A stretch of 64,000 nt of DNA from contig NZ_CP120375.1 in the NCBI RefSeq assembly GCF_029892065.1, positions 248,001 to 312,000 on the forward strand. The letters are read 5' to 3'. Of the stretch, positions 56,006 through 64,000 are shown one piece after another (position 1 is the stretch's first letter; each line of letters starts with the position of its first letter). The notes below the pieces were generated by a model. The model saw nothing but the letters and a program-made list of their open reading frames with translations, was not told the DNA's origin and searched no databases. This DNA is from Sinorhizobium garamanticum. GTDB taxonomy: Bacteria; Pseudomonadota; Alphaproteobacteria; Rhizobiales; Rhizobiaceae. Made by a program: the position numbers and the translations under genes.

Positions 56006-56176
56006 CCGTGGGCGACCAGATCCCGCACTACCGTCCCAGGCTGGCGAGTTCCCCTGTCGCTTTGGTCGCGAACGGCGAACCCCCGCCGACGGACCTGCTC
56101 CCGCTGGTTGGCACCCTCGAACTGCCGCAGCCATCCACCACCAATCAGATTGAACATCAATAGGAAGGAAAGCCAC

Positions 56177-57802
56177 ATGTCCACTCACATCCCGACCGGC
56201 CATGCGCTGTTGCGTGACTCTCGGCTGAACAAGGGCACTGCATTCACCGTCTCCGAACGCCGCGAATTTGCCCTCGAGGGCCTGCTGCCACCGGTGCCGC
56301 TTTCTCTCGAGTTGCAGGTGGCGCGTCTAAACAACGAACTCGCTGAGCTCGACAGCGACCTGCAACGCTACCTGCTGCTGTCCGACCTGCAGGTGCGCAA
56401 CCAAACGCTGTTCTATGCCCTGCTGATGTCGGATCCGGCCCGCTTCATGCCGATCGTGTACACGCCGACGGTCGGCGAAGCCTGCCAGAAATTCGACCAG
56501 ATCTACCGCAATCCGCACGGCATGTACCTGCCAATTAGCGCACGCGGGCGGCTGCGCGAACTGCTTGCCAACTGGCCGCAAAAGGACGTGCGGTTCATCG
56601 TCGTCACCGACGGCGAGCGCATCCTTGGCTTGGGCGACCTCGGGCTTGGCGGCATGGGCATTCCGGTTGGCAAGCTTGCCCTCTACACCGCCTGCGCTGG
56701 CGTGCCGCCGCAGTATTGCCTGCCGGTGACCCTCGACGTCGGGACCAACAATCACCAACTCCTCGAAGACCCGCTTTATCTCGGCCTGCGCCAGGAGCGC
56801 GTGCGCGGCGAGGCATACACGGCCTTCATCGATGAGTTCGTCGAGGCCGTTCAGGCGCTCTACCCGAAGTGCTGCATCCAGTGGGAAGACTTCGCGAACT
56901 TCAACGCCGTGCCGATCCTCGCCAATCACCGCGACAAGATCTGCACCTTCAACGACGACATCCAGGGCACGGCGGCGGTTGCATTGGCCGGCATCTACGG
57001 CGCATTGCGCATCTCCGGGCAGCCGCTTGCCGACCAGCGTTTCCTGTTTCTCGGCGGCGGGTCGGCGGCGACCGGCATTGCCGGACTGATCAGCCGGGCG
57101 ATGACGCTCGAGGGCACGAGCATGGCCGAGGCCCGCGCCCGCACTGCGCTGTTCGACGTCAACGGTCTGCTGGTGGCTTCGCGCACCGATCTTCAGGAAT
57201 TCCAGAAGCCCTTTGCCCTCAAGCGTGCGCAAATCACAAGCTTCGTGGAGGCGGTGAAGACGCTCCGGCCGACGGCGATCATCGGCGTCAGCACCATCCC
57301 GAAACTGTTCAATCAGCAGGTGATCGAAGCCATGGCGGAAATCAACGACCGGCCGATCATCTTCCCGTATTCCAACCCGACCTCGCGGTCCGAATGCACA
57401 GCCGAGGAGGCCTATCAATGGTCGCAGGGCCGGGCGATCTTCGCCAGTGGCAGCCCGTTTTCCCCGCTCGAGGTGAATGGCAAGACCTTCGTGCCGGGCC
57501 AGGGCAACAACGTCTACATCTTCCCACCCATGGGCATGGCTGTGTTTGCGACCGAGGCCGAGCGGATAACCGACGACATGTTCATCGTCGCCGCCAAAGC
57601 CGTCGCCGAACAGGTGACGGAGGAAAACCTTGCTACCGGCCTGATTTATCCGCCGCAGAGAAAGATCCTCGCCACCTCGCTCCATGTCGCGACCCGCATC
57701 GCGGAGTGCATCTTTGATAAGAGCCTGGCGGGGGTCGAACGTCCCAAGGACATTGCGGCACTCATTCAGGCGCGCCTCTACACCCCCAGTTATTCGGTCT
57801 GA
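56177..57802 (+). CDS. maeA: Malic enzyme (NAD-type, SfcA/MaeA-like)
   Basis: A 541-residue malic enzyme that decarboxylates malate to pyruvate. AGGAAGGAAAG lies ahead of ATG 56177. Motifs: LLSDLQVRNQTLFYALLMSD, PIVYTPTVGEACQKF, the dinucleotide-binding FLGGGSAATGIAGLI, FNDDIQGTAAVALAGIYGAL with the metal-binding Asp pair, and RPIIFPYSNPTSRSECTAEE. The length and motifs fit the SfcA-type group rather than the shorter or PTA-fused forms. It works downstream of fumarase; both look intact in an otherwise decayed stretch. Confidence 0.92.
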   Translation: MSTHIPTGHALLRDSRLNKGTAFTVSERREFALEGLLPPVPLSLELQVARLNNELAELDSDLQRYLLLSDLQVRNQTLFYALLMSDPARFMPIVYTPTVGEACQKFDQIYRNPHGMYLPISARGRLRELLANWPQKDVRFIVVTDGERILGLGDLGLGGMGIPVGKLALYTACAGVPPQYCLPVTLDVGTNNHQLLEDPLYLGLRQERVRGEAYTAFIDEFVEAVQALYPKCCIQWEDFANFNAVPILANHRDKICTFNDDIQGTAAVALAGIYGALRISGQPLADQRFLFLGGGSAATGIAGLISRAMTLEGTSMAEARARTALFDVNGLLVASRTDLQEFQKPFALKRAQITSFVEAVKTLRPTAIIGVSTIPKLFNQQVIEAMAEINDRPIIFPYSNPTSRSECTAEEAYQWSQGRAIFASGSPFSPLEVNGKTFVPGQGNNVYIFPPMGMAVFATEAERITDDMFIVAAKAVAEQVTEENLATGLIYPPQRKILATSLHVATRIAECIFDKSLAGVERPKDIAALIQARLYTPSYSV

Positions 57803-57950
57803 GGCGGGATTGTGATGACCGTCGAGGTCATGGGACGCGGGCGGGCATCGGCTGTCGAGCCGACGCTTTGCCTGGTTGCGTCTGCAATTTAAATCCACGG
57901 GCGTGCGATCGTTGGCCGCCTCCGTCACAGCATTTGCGAAAAGGTGACCC

Positions 57951-59298
57951 ATGAACGCCATATTGGCAGATCCCACGAACAAACTTGCTGGCGCAGACGC
58001 GATTCAAACGGAGCAAACGAGAGCGCAGAAGCGTATCGTGATTATTGGAGGTGGTTTCGCGGGGATCGCCGCGGCGCGCGCTTCAGAGCGCGCCGATGCC
58101 GAGGTCGTGCTGATCGACCGGCGCAATCACCACATCTTTCAGCCGCTGCTCTATCAAGCGGCCACCGCGGTGCTTGCACCCTGGGAAATCGCCGCGCCGA
58201 TCCGGCCGCTCGCCGTCAAGCAGAGAAATCTGACCGTGATGCTCGCGGAAGTGACCGGAGTTGACCTGAGTTCGCGAACGATCGATGCCAGCTGCCCTGG
58301 CCTCGGCGCTCGCAAGGTCCCGTTCGACCATCTAAGTGTCGCTACCGGGATGCCCCCGAGCTATTTCGGCCATGACGAGTTTGCTCGGTATGCGCCAGCT
58401 CTCAAGAGCCTGAATGATGCAGAGGCGATCCGAACAAAAATCCTTAGCGCCTTTGAACTCGCCGAGACGACCGATGATGCAAGCGAGCGCGCACGCCAGA
58501 TGACCTTCGTCTTGGTCGGCGCCGGTCCTACCGGAGTGGAGTTGGCGGCATCGATGGCGCGCATGGCTGCCGTTACGCTGCGTAATAATTTCCGCCGTAT
58601 TGATCCGGCGGACAGCACCATCATTCTACTTGAAGGCGGCAACCGGGTGCTTCCGACCTTCGCCGAGACCTTGTCGAGGAAGACAACCGCACGGCTCGAA
58701 AAGCTCGGCGTCAAGGTTATGACGGGAGTCAAGGTCGAAAAGGTCGATGAGCAAGGATGAGCAAGGCGTGGTCGCCGGCGGCAAACGGATCCCGAGCGCG
58801 ACCGTCCTATGGACCGCCGGGGTAGCTGCATCGCCGATCGTGAAAATGTTCGGCGCAGACACCGATCGAGCCGGTCGCGTCATCGTTGGTCCGTGTCTGG
58901 ATGTCCCGGGTGTGCCGGATGTCTTCTTCGTGGGAGATACGGCATCCGTCGTGCAGAACGGACGGCCGGAGCCTGGCGTCGCCCAGGCAGCGATCCAGCA
59001 AGGACGTTACGTGGGGCGGTTGATCTGCGCCCGGCTTGAAGGGCGAGAGCCGAAGCGTCCGTTCCGATATTCCAACAAGGGCAATATGGCCGTCGTGGGC
59101 AGGAATTTTGCGATCCTCGAGGCCGGTCCTTTTCGCATGAGTGGATTCCTGACGTGGCTGATATGGGCATTCATTCACGTGGCCTCGCTTCCCCAGCTGC
59201 AGAATCGACTGCGGGTCGAATTCCAATCGCTCTGGTCCTACTTCACCGGTCAACGCAGTTCGCGCCTGATTTCCGAGCCGCCGAGGACAGTGGACTAG
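57951..59298 (+). pseudogene. ndh: Type II NADH dehydrogenase, broken by a 10-bp duplication
   Basis: The N-terminal frame has an FAD-binding GGGFAGIAAARASE, the segment LLYQAATAVLAPWEIAAPIR and a second dinucleotide site TFVLVGAGPTGVELAASMAR. It ends KVEKVDEQG at 58758. The C-terminal part continues in another frame from 58747: GKRIPSATVLWTAGVAASPI, VFFVGDTASVVQNGRPEPG, with the family C-terminal membrane-attachment region. The break is caused by a 10-bp tandem duplication at 58746-58765. Restored, it would be about 445 residues. The enzyme would pass electrons from NADH to quinone without proton pumping. Confidence 0.88.
58746..58765 (+). repeat. 10-bp tandem duplication disrupting ndh
   Basis: GATGAGCAAG is present twice in a row (58746-58755 and 58756-58765). 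Removing one copy restores a continuous reading frame, VEKVDEQGVVAGGKRIPS. Tandem duplication by slippage is the simplest explanation. Confidence 0.9.
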
Positions 59299-59425
59299 CA
59301 CTGCCTGCTGCTGCCTCTCGAGACGAGGCTCGGCATTTCAACAGGTAACCACAACTCAACGTGGAGCCACGTTAGGCAGGCTGCATCTCATTCAACAGTC
59401 TCAGCCTTAATCATTGGAGCCAACA

Positions 59426-60791
59426 ATGGAACTCTTGCTGCATTCCGTCCTGCGCCGGATCATCAGAATTGGCGAACTGCACGTGGTCTATGCATCCGGT
59501 AGAAGGCGGACCTACGGCAGCGCCGAGAGCATCGTGTTCATTCATATCAAAACGCGTGCTGCCGAACGCTCCCTATTCCTGAATCCGGAGTTGGCCGTTG
59601 GTGAGACATTCATGAACGGCGAACTGGAAGTTACCCAAGGGTCTATTTACGAACTTCTGGAACTCTTGTTCAAAAACACGCGGGTTTCCGATCTCGGTGG
59701 TTGGCCGGGCGCACTGCGGAAACTGAATTTCGCCTTGAGACGCGTCCATCAACTCAACACTTTGAGAAAGTCCCGCCAGAATGTGTCCCATCACTACAAC
59801 CTGAATGGTGATCTGTATCGCCTGTTTCTCGACGAAGACAGCCAGTATTCGTGCGCCTATTTCGAACATCCGGCTGCCAGCCTGGAGGAAGCGCAGCTCG
59901 CCAAGAAGCGCCACATCGCCGCTAAGCTCCAGCTATCCCCCGACCATCGTGTGCTGGATATCGGCTCAGGATGGGGCGGCCTTGGTCTCTACTTCAATTC
60001 AGTCATTGGCAGCGATGTGACCGGTGTCACGCTTTCCGAGGAGCAGCATGCCGTCTCGAATGCGCGGGCAGCCGAGACGAACAGCGCCGATAATGTAAAA
60101 TTCTTGCTCAGGGACTACAGGGAAGTCGATGAAAGCTTTGATCGCATCGTTTCCGTCGGCATGTTCGAGCATGTCGGCGTTGGTCATTTCGATGCGTTTT
60201 TTGCCAAGGCGCGGCGCCTGTTGAAGCCAGGTGGGGTCTTTTGTCCTTCATTCGATCGGCCAGTTCGACGGTCCTTCGCATACCAATCCATGGATCCAGA
60301 AGTACATTTTCCCCGGCGGATACATTCCCTCGCTGTCGGAAGTCTTCCCTGCGCTTGAGCGCCAGGGATTTGTGGTGTGCGATGTGGAAATACTGCGCTT
60401 GCACTACGCAGAAACTTTGAAGGCTTGGCGACAGCGTTTCCTGCAGCGCCGTGAGGACGCGGTCAGAAATCTATGACGAGCGGTTCGCGCGCATGTGGGA
60501 GTTCTATCTCGCCGCTTCCGAAACGGCGTTTCGTATCAGGGCCTGATGGTCTTTCAGTTACAGCTTTCGCTGGACCAAACTGCCGTACCCCTCACACGCG
60601 ATTATCTCGCGGAAGCGGAACAGGAGTTGAGACAGGCTGAGACTGAAATCGGTCTTTTGAAAGATTCCCGCGTCCCTCTCCAGCCGCGGGAAAGCATCTC
60701 GCCTATTTCGCTTGTTCCCGGAAGTCATACCGAGAAATTGGGCAGTGCCAGCTCCTCGGTATTGTGTCCGGTCCCGCGGGGGCGACTGTGA
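59426..60791 (+). pseudogene. cfa: Cyclopropane-fatty-acyl-phospholipid synthase, three frameshifts
   Basis: The first frame holds the N-terminal lipid-binding part and the SAM fold (RVLDIGSGWGGLGLYFNSVI, GVTLSEEQHAVSNARAAETN, IVSVGMFEHVGVGHFDAFFA). Breaks occur near 60235, 60465 and 60530; the later frames give GSFVLHSIGQFDGPSHTNPW, IFPGGYIPSLSEVFPALERQ, IYDERFARMWEFYLAASETA and QGLMVFQLQLSLDQTAVPLT. All parts of the enzyme are present, so the gene is recently damaged or contains base errors. It methylenates unsaturated lipids using SAM. Start MELLLHSV at 59426. Confidence 0.8.
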
Positions 60792-60815
60792 CTACGAAGG
60801 CGTCCTGCGGCCCGA

Positions 60816-60870
60816 TGCCCCTCCCGGCGGACCGGCCTCGACCGGCCACCGACACGGCTCGTGAGGGGCA
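60816..60870. promoter_or_regulatory. Hairpin upstream of cobT
   Basis: TGCCCCTC (60816-60823) pairs perfectly with GAGGGGCA (60863-60870). The interior contains two copies of ACCGGCC separated by TCG. It is 40 bases before the cobT start. I do not see the conserved B12-box sequences, so I do not call a cobalamin riboswitch; a terminator of the upstream gene or an mRNA structure is possible. Confidence 0.4.
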
Positions 60871-60909
60871 ATGCCCGCACTATCCCAGGATTACAAGGAA
60901 TCTGCATTC

Positions 60910-61948
60910 ATGAGCGTTTCAGGCCTGCCGTTCGACGATTTCCGTGCGCTGCTGCGCGATCTGCCGGGGCCGGATGCCCGGGCGCTGGTGGCCGCACGCG
61001 AGCGTGACGCGCAGCTGACGAAGCCGCCGGGCGCGCTCGGGCGCATCGAGGAAATCGCCTTCTGGCTGGCCGCCTGGACGGGCAGGGTGCCCGCTGTCAA
61101 TCGGCCGTTGGTCGCGATCTTCGCGGGCAATCACGGTGTGGCGAAACAGGGAGTTACGCCTTTTCCGCCAGCAGTCACCCAGCAGATGGTCGAGAACTTT
61201 GCCGCCGGCGGCGCGGCGATCAACCAGATCTGTGTCGCCTACGATCTCGGCTTGAAGGTCTTCGACCTGGCGCTCGACTATCCGACGGGCGACATCACAG
61301 AAGAGGCCGCCCTTTCCGAGCGCGACTGCGCGGCGACCATGGCCTTCGGCATGGAGGCGATTGCCGGCGGTAGTACGGACCTGCTGTGCATCGGCGAGAT
61401 GGGGATCGGCAACACGACGATCGCGGCGGCGATCAACTATGCGCTCTACGGCGGCTCGGCGCGCGACTGGGTGGGGCCGGGAACCGGTTCCGAGGGCGAG
61501 ATGCTGGAACGCAAGGTGGCTGCGGTCGAGCGCGCCGTGGAGCTGCACCGCGATCATCTGGACAATCATGCGCCGTCTCGGCGGCCGCGAGATTGCCGCG
61601 ATGGCGGGCGCCATCCTTGCCGCGCGCGTCGAGAAGATCCCGGTCTTGATCGGCTATGTGGCGACGGCCGCAGGCGCGATCCTGCAGGCGGCCAATCCTT
61701 CGGCGCTCGACCACTGCCTGATCGGCCATGTCTCCGGCGAGCCGGGGCATCTCAAGGCGATCGAGAAGCTTGGCAAGACGCCGCTTCTGGCGCTCGGCAT
61801 GCGGCTTGGCGAAGGCACGGGTGCGGCACTTGCGGCCGGCATCGTGAAGGCGGCTGCGGCCTGCCATTCCGGAATGGCGACGTTCTCGCAGGCGGCCGTC
61901 ACCAACAAGACTGAGCGCTCTAGGAGATATTGGCGGCAGGTGACATAG
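60910..61948 (+). pseudogene. cobT: Nicotinate-nucleotide-dimethylbenzimidazole phosphoribosyltransferase, frameshifted
   Basis: The N-terminal frame (ATG 60910) carries family motifs TKPPGALGRIEEIAFWLAAW, VAIFAGNHGVAKQGVTPFPP and LCIGEMGIGNTTIAAAINYA. Near 61565 it leaves the frame, and the rest follows in another frame: RRLGGREIAAMAGAILAARV, NPSALDHCLIGHVSGEPGHL and the C-terminal GMRLGEGTGAALAAGIVKAA. Relatives have about four more residues between HRDHLD and the RRLGG motif, so a deletion of around 11 bases fits. The enzyme makes alpha-ribazole phosphate for the lower ligand of cobalamin. The last ten residues (ERSRRYWRQVT) look atypical. Confidence 0.85.
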
Positions 61949-62133
61949 CCTCTGGGCACTAAGCCACGGTAAGCCCCTATATCTCGAGACTTCTTGACGC
62001 GCTCGGGCTACCGCCGCCGGGTTCAGATCTCTTGACTGATCTCGCAGGCGATCATGAACCTCACGGATTCGGCGCGCTACCCTCTGCTGATCTGGGGAAT
62101 GGCGGGCCGCCGCTTGCGAAGATCGCGGGGCAA
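61949..62133. other. Short gap between cobT and a malic enzyme remnant
   Basis: No gene is supported in this stretch. Confidence 0.4.
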
Positions 62134-62504
62134 TCAGACCATTTCCAAGGCTTCCTCCGCCGTGCGTTCCGACCGTGACGTTGGATCCGAGTACGGGAAG
62201 ATGATCGGCCGTTCGTTAATCTCTGTCATTGCTTCACAGGGTGGTTGAACGATTTCGGGACCGTGCTGAAGCCGATGATCGGCCGTCTCGTTCCTGCACC
62301 TGCAGATCGGTTAGCAACAGGTGGCGCTGGAGGTCGCTGCCCACTTCATCGAGTTCTTGATGCAGGCGAGCAAATTGCAGTTCAAGGGAGTGCGAGGCCG
62401 GCGGCAGCGGGCCTTCTCCGGCGCTCGGTACTGCTGAAGGCGGAGCCCCTGTTCACTCGCGGATTGCGCAGCAACTTGCCGTCGGTATCAGAAGGGGTGG
62501 GCAT
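62134..62504 (-). pseudogene. Second malic enzyme with a large internal deletion
   Basis: The start is preserved: AAGGAG then ATG 62504, reading MPTPSDTDGKLLRNPRVNRG, and continuing in shifted frames as LELQFARLHQELDEVGSDLQ, RHLLLTDLQVQ. The sequence then jumps to the far C-terminal part, RPIIGFSTVPKSFNHPV and EAMTEINERPIIFPYSDPTS, RSERTAEEALEMV before a stop. These pieces align to residues ~1-75 and ~375-430 of the intact malic enzyme at 56177-57802. The intervening catalytic core is missing. A decayed, diverged paralogue in inverted orientation. Confidence 0.8.
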
Positions 62505-62539
62505 GCAATCTCCTTGGGTCAGTTGGGAGGGGAATTGGG

Positions 62540-63838
62540 TCAGGGGTGGGACGAGCCTCTCGCCAGTGACCGGAAGCGCGCGAACAGCATGCGCGGCAGG
62601 ATTAGGCCGAAGGTCATTGCCAGAATGATCAGGAAGGCTGTGGCCCCGTTGGTGACGATCCCTATCAGCAGATCCACCGGCGCGTGCGGCCCGATCGAGA
62701 CCAACTCGACGAGGGAACTTGCGGCGCTGAACAGGAAGAAGCCCGGCATCATCGAGACGACCGCTGAGAAGGCGAGCGCGGCAAAGGGCAGGTGCAGACG
62801 ATCGGCGACGGGCGTGACGATGATGCCGACCAGTATGCAGGCGACGAGTGTTCCGCTCGCGACGTGCGCGCCCGCGAGGGAAATCAGCGCCCAGCGCGCC
62901 GCGTGCGCCAGCATGCCGACCGCAATCGGGAACGGCAGCAGGCGCCACGGCATTGACAAGAAGGTCCCGAAGCCAGCGACGGCCACGCCGGCGGCGATCA
63001 CGTCGGCGGCGAGCGGTACGGCCACGGATGGCCCGGCAGCCGGAAGGGTTGCGTCGCAGGCTGCGAGCCCAGCCAGCAGGCCGGCGCTGATCATCAGGAC
63101 GATCAGCGCTGCATAAGCGAGGCGTGCGATTCCAAGCGCGATGCGAACGCGGGCGAGGTCGATCGCACCGTTGAGGATATGTGGGCCAGGCACCAGCACC
63201 ATGCAGGGACAAAAGGCGACCAGCACCTGCGTCTCCGATAGCTGGAATTGCACAGCAGCAGCGCCTCCGACGCCGGCGATGACTGCCGCGCAAAACGGCT
63301 GGATAAGAGGGTTGTCACCGAGGCCAGCAAGCTCTCGACGGGCAAGCGCACCGATGCCAGCGCTCGCCGCGATCAGTAGCAAGCTCGCCGCGCTCAGCGC
63401 CCCGAAGATCACGCCAAGCGAAGCGGCGCCAACGGCCGCGAACAGCGCGAAGCGCAACGTCGATGCGGGCGGTCGTCGTCCAGCCGCTTCGAGCGCGGAA
63501 TGTGCAGCTTCGGCAGACAGCGTCCCGTCGCAGACCCCATCCACGACCGTCATGACGGCCAGGACCTTGCCCATGTCGACGCCGAGCGGCATCGCCGCTA
63601 CCATTTCGGAAAAGGGCGTGCCCTCGACCTGGAGCACGAGCTCACCCCAGTAGAGGTGCAGTGTCAGTGGCAGGCCGAGAGCGTGGCCAAGCCGCTCGAC
63701 GGCGAGGACAACACGTTCGCTGGTCTGCCCGTTCTTGAAGAGAAGCTTGGCGGCCAACGCGACGGTGTCCAGCGCCGCGGCTCGCGTCAGGAGGGTGGGT
63801 TGTGATGCTGCTTCGACTATAGCGGTCATGACGATCAT
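62540..63838 (-). CDS. thrE: Threonine/serine exporter family protein (ThrE)
   Basis: A 432-residue membrane protein of the ThrE type. The N-terminal cytoplasmic domain (LAAKLLFKNGQTSERVVLAV, MPLGVDMGKVLAVMTVVDGV) is followed by about ten helices in two halves (LRFALFAAVGAASLGVIFGA, CPCMVLVPGPHILNGAIDLA, LPFAALAFSAVVSMMPGFFL). The family exports threonine and serine or related small molecules. The start ATG 63838 overlaps the stop of the gene upstream (ATGA). A second ATG three codons later is equally possible. Intact. Confidence 0.88.
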   Translation of the reverse strand: MIVMTAIVEAASQPTLLTRAAALDTVALAAKLLFKNGQTSERVVLAVERLGHALGLPLTLHLYWGELVLQVEGTPFSEMVAAMPLGVDMGKVLAVMTVVDGVCDGTLSAEAAHSALEAAGRRPPASTLRFALFAAVGAASLGVIFGALSAASLLLIAASAGIGALARRELAGLGDNPLIQPFCAAVIAGVGGAAAVQFQLSETQVLVAFCPCMVLVPGPHILNGAIDLARVRIALGIARLAYAALIVLMISAGLLAGLAACDATLPAAGPSVAVPLAADVIAAGVAVAGFGTFLSMPWRLLPFPIAVGMLAHAARWALISLAGAHVASGTLVACILVGIIVTPVADRLHLPFAALAFSAVVSMMPGFFLFSAASSLVELVSIGPHAPVDLLIGIVTNGATAFLIILAMTFGLILPRMLFARFRSLARGSSHP

Positions 63839-64000
63839 CCTTCGATCCGGCGCGTTCCAATGCGTCTCTTGGGCCAGCCATAGGCGCGGCGGGCTTCCTG
63901 ATGGCCGGGCTCGTCGCCAACGACCGCATCGACAAGTGTTTCGGCCACCCAGTGGAATACCCAGCCCACGAGGGCGCCGAGTATGACCTCGCTGCCACGG
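63835..64000 (-). CDS. C-terminal part of a hypothetical protein, runs off the window
   Basis: The last ~55 codons of a minus-strand gene (RGSEVILGALVGWVFHWVAE, GHQEARRAYGWPKRRIGTRR) end at a TGA overlapping the thrE ATG, indicating an operon. The visible part has one short hydrophobic helix and a basic tail. The family is not recognisable from this portion and the start is outside the window. Confidence 0.55.
   Translation of the reverse strand, partial: RGSEVILGALVGWVFHWVAETLVDAVVGDEPGHQEARRAYGWPKRRIGTRRIEG

Noticed and set aside
56327..57982. 551-codon minus-strand frame opposite the malic enzyme gene
   Set aside because: Antisense to an intact, motif-bearing enzyme; composition typical of shadow frames.
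60792..60909. Cobalamin riboswitch upstream of cobT
   Set aside because: A hairpin is present but the conserved B12-box and surrounding motifs are not recognisable, and the leader is too short for a complete riboswitch after the cfa gene.
1..64000. CRISPR array
   Set aside because: The only regular repeats are the in-frame 105-bp coding repeats and the transposon end sites; neither has repeat-spacer structure.

Overview
The window looks like an accessory replicon or symbiosis/genomic island of a Rhizobiales bacterium (Mesorhizobium, Ensifer or Rhizobium type). This is inferred from rhizobial gene types (small sunset-domain and SNase proteins, ProQ/FinO-domain protein, ThrE, class II fumarase, malic enzyme), high GC and an unusual density of insertion-sequence debris. 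No rRNA, intact tRNA or CRISPR array was seen. The species cannot be fixed from the sequence alone.

Layout. (1) 418-11216, minus strand: a type III secretion locus in two tightly overlapping blocks, sctP-Q-R-S-T-U and sctW-sycN-X-Y-V-D-E-F. YscX-, YscY-, SycN- and TyeA-like genes make it Ysc-like rather than the usual Rhc arrangement. The ATPase, secretin and basal ring genes are not in the window. The sycN-like gene is frameshifted and sctW has lost its N-terminus. (2) 11800-17400: an internally deleted IS481 remnant, a LysR regulator, then an F-box protein with about thirteen 35-residue helical repeats (a likely effector) and a second effector candidate. (3) 17800-20040: ISL3 and IS3 elements. 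(4) 20175-24846: a possible conflict module with a broken EEP nuclease, a membrane protein, a trypsin-like protease and a trypsin-NUC nuclease fusion. (5) 25282-29383: small housekeeping-like accessory genes. (6) 29490-31518: a cluster of frameshifted genes. (7) 31604-35349: a LysR regulator, WrbA, a glutathionyl-hydroquinone-reductase-like GST and an MBL-fold protein, suggesting quinone or electrophile detoxification. (8) 35964-39488: a minimal three-gene Tn7/Tn5053-like transposon (tniA, tniB, tniQ) with repeated terminal sites. (9) 39735-45678: an intact RND efflux operon with a divergent TetR regulator and a palindromic operator between them. (10) 46397-54050: debris (IS630, tandem tyrosine recombinases, a recombinase plus IS91 pair, broken emrAB). 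(11) 54557-64000: fumarase, malic enzyme, type II NADH dehydrogenase, cyclopropane fatty acid synthase, cobT, a deleted second malic enzyme, and ThrE.

The intact genes (T3SS export apparatus, effectors, trypsin-NUC module, transposon, RND pump, fumarase, malic enzyme, ThrE) sit among at least fifteen broken ones. Some lesions are clear mutations: a 10-bp tandem duplication in ndh, a small deletion in cobT, internal deletions in the IS481 transposase and the second malic enzyme. Others are single-base shifts in short homopolymers that could be assembly errors. The region is best read as an island that gained modules repeatedly and is decaying between them.
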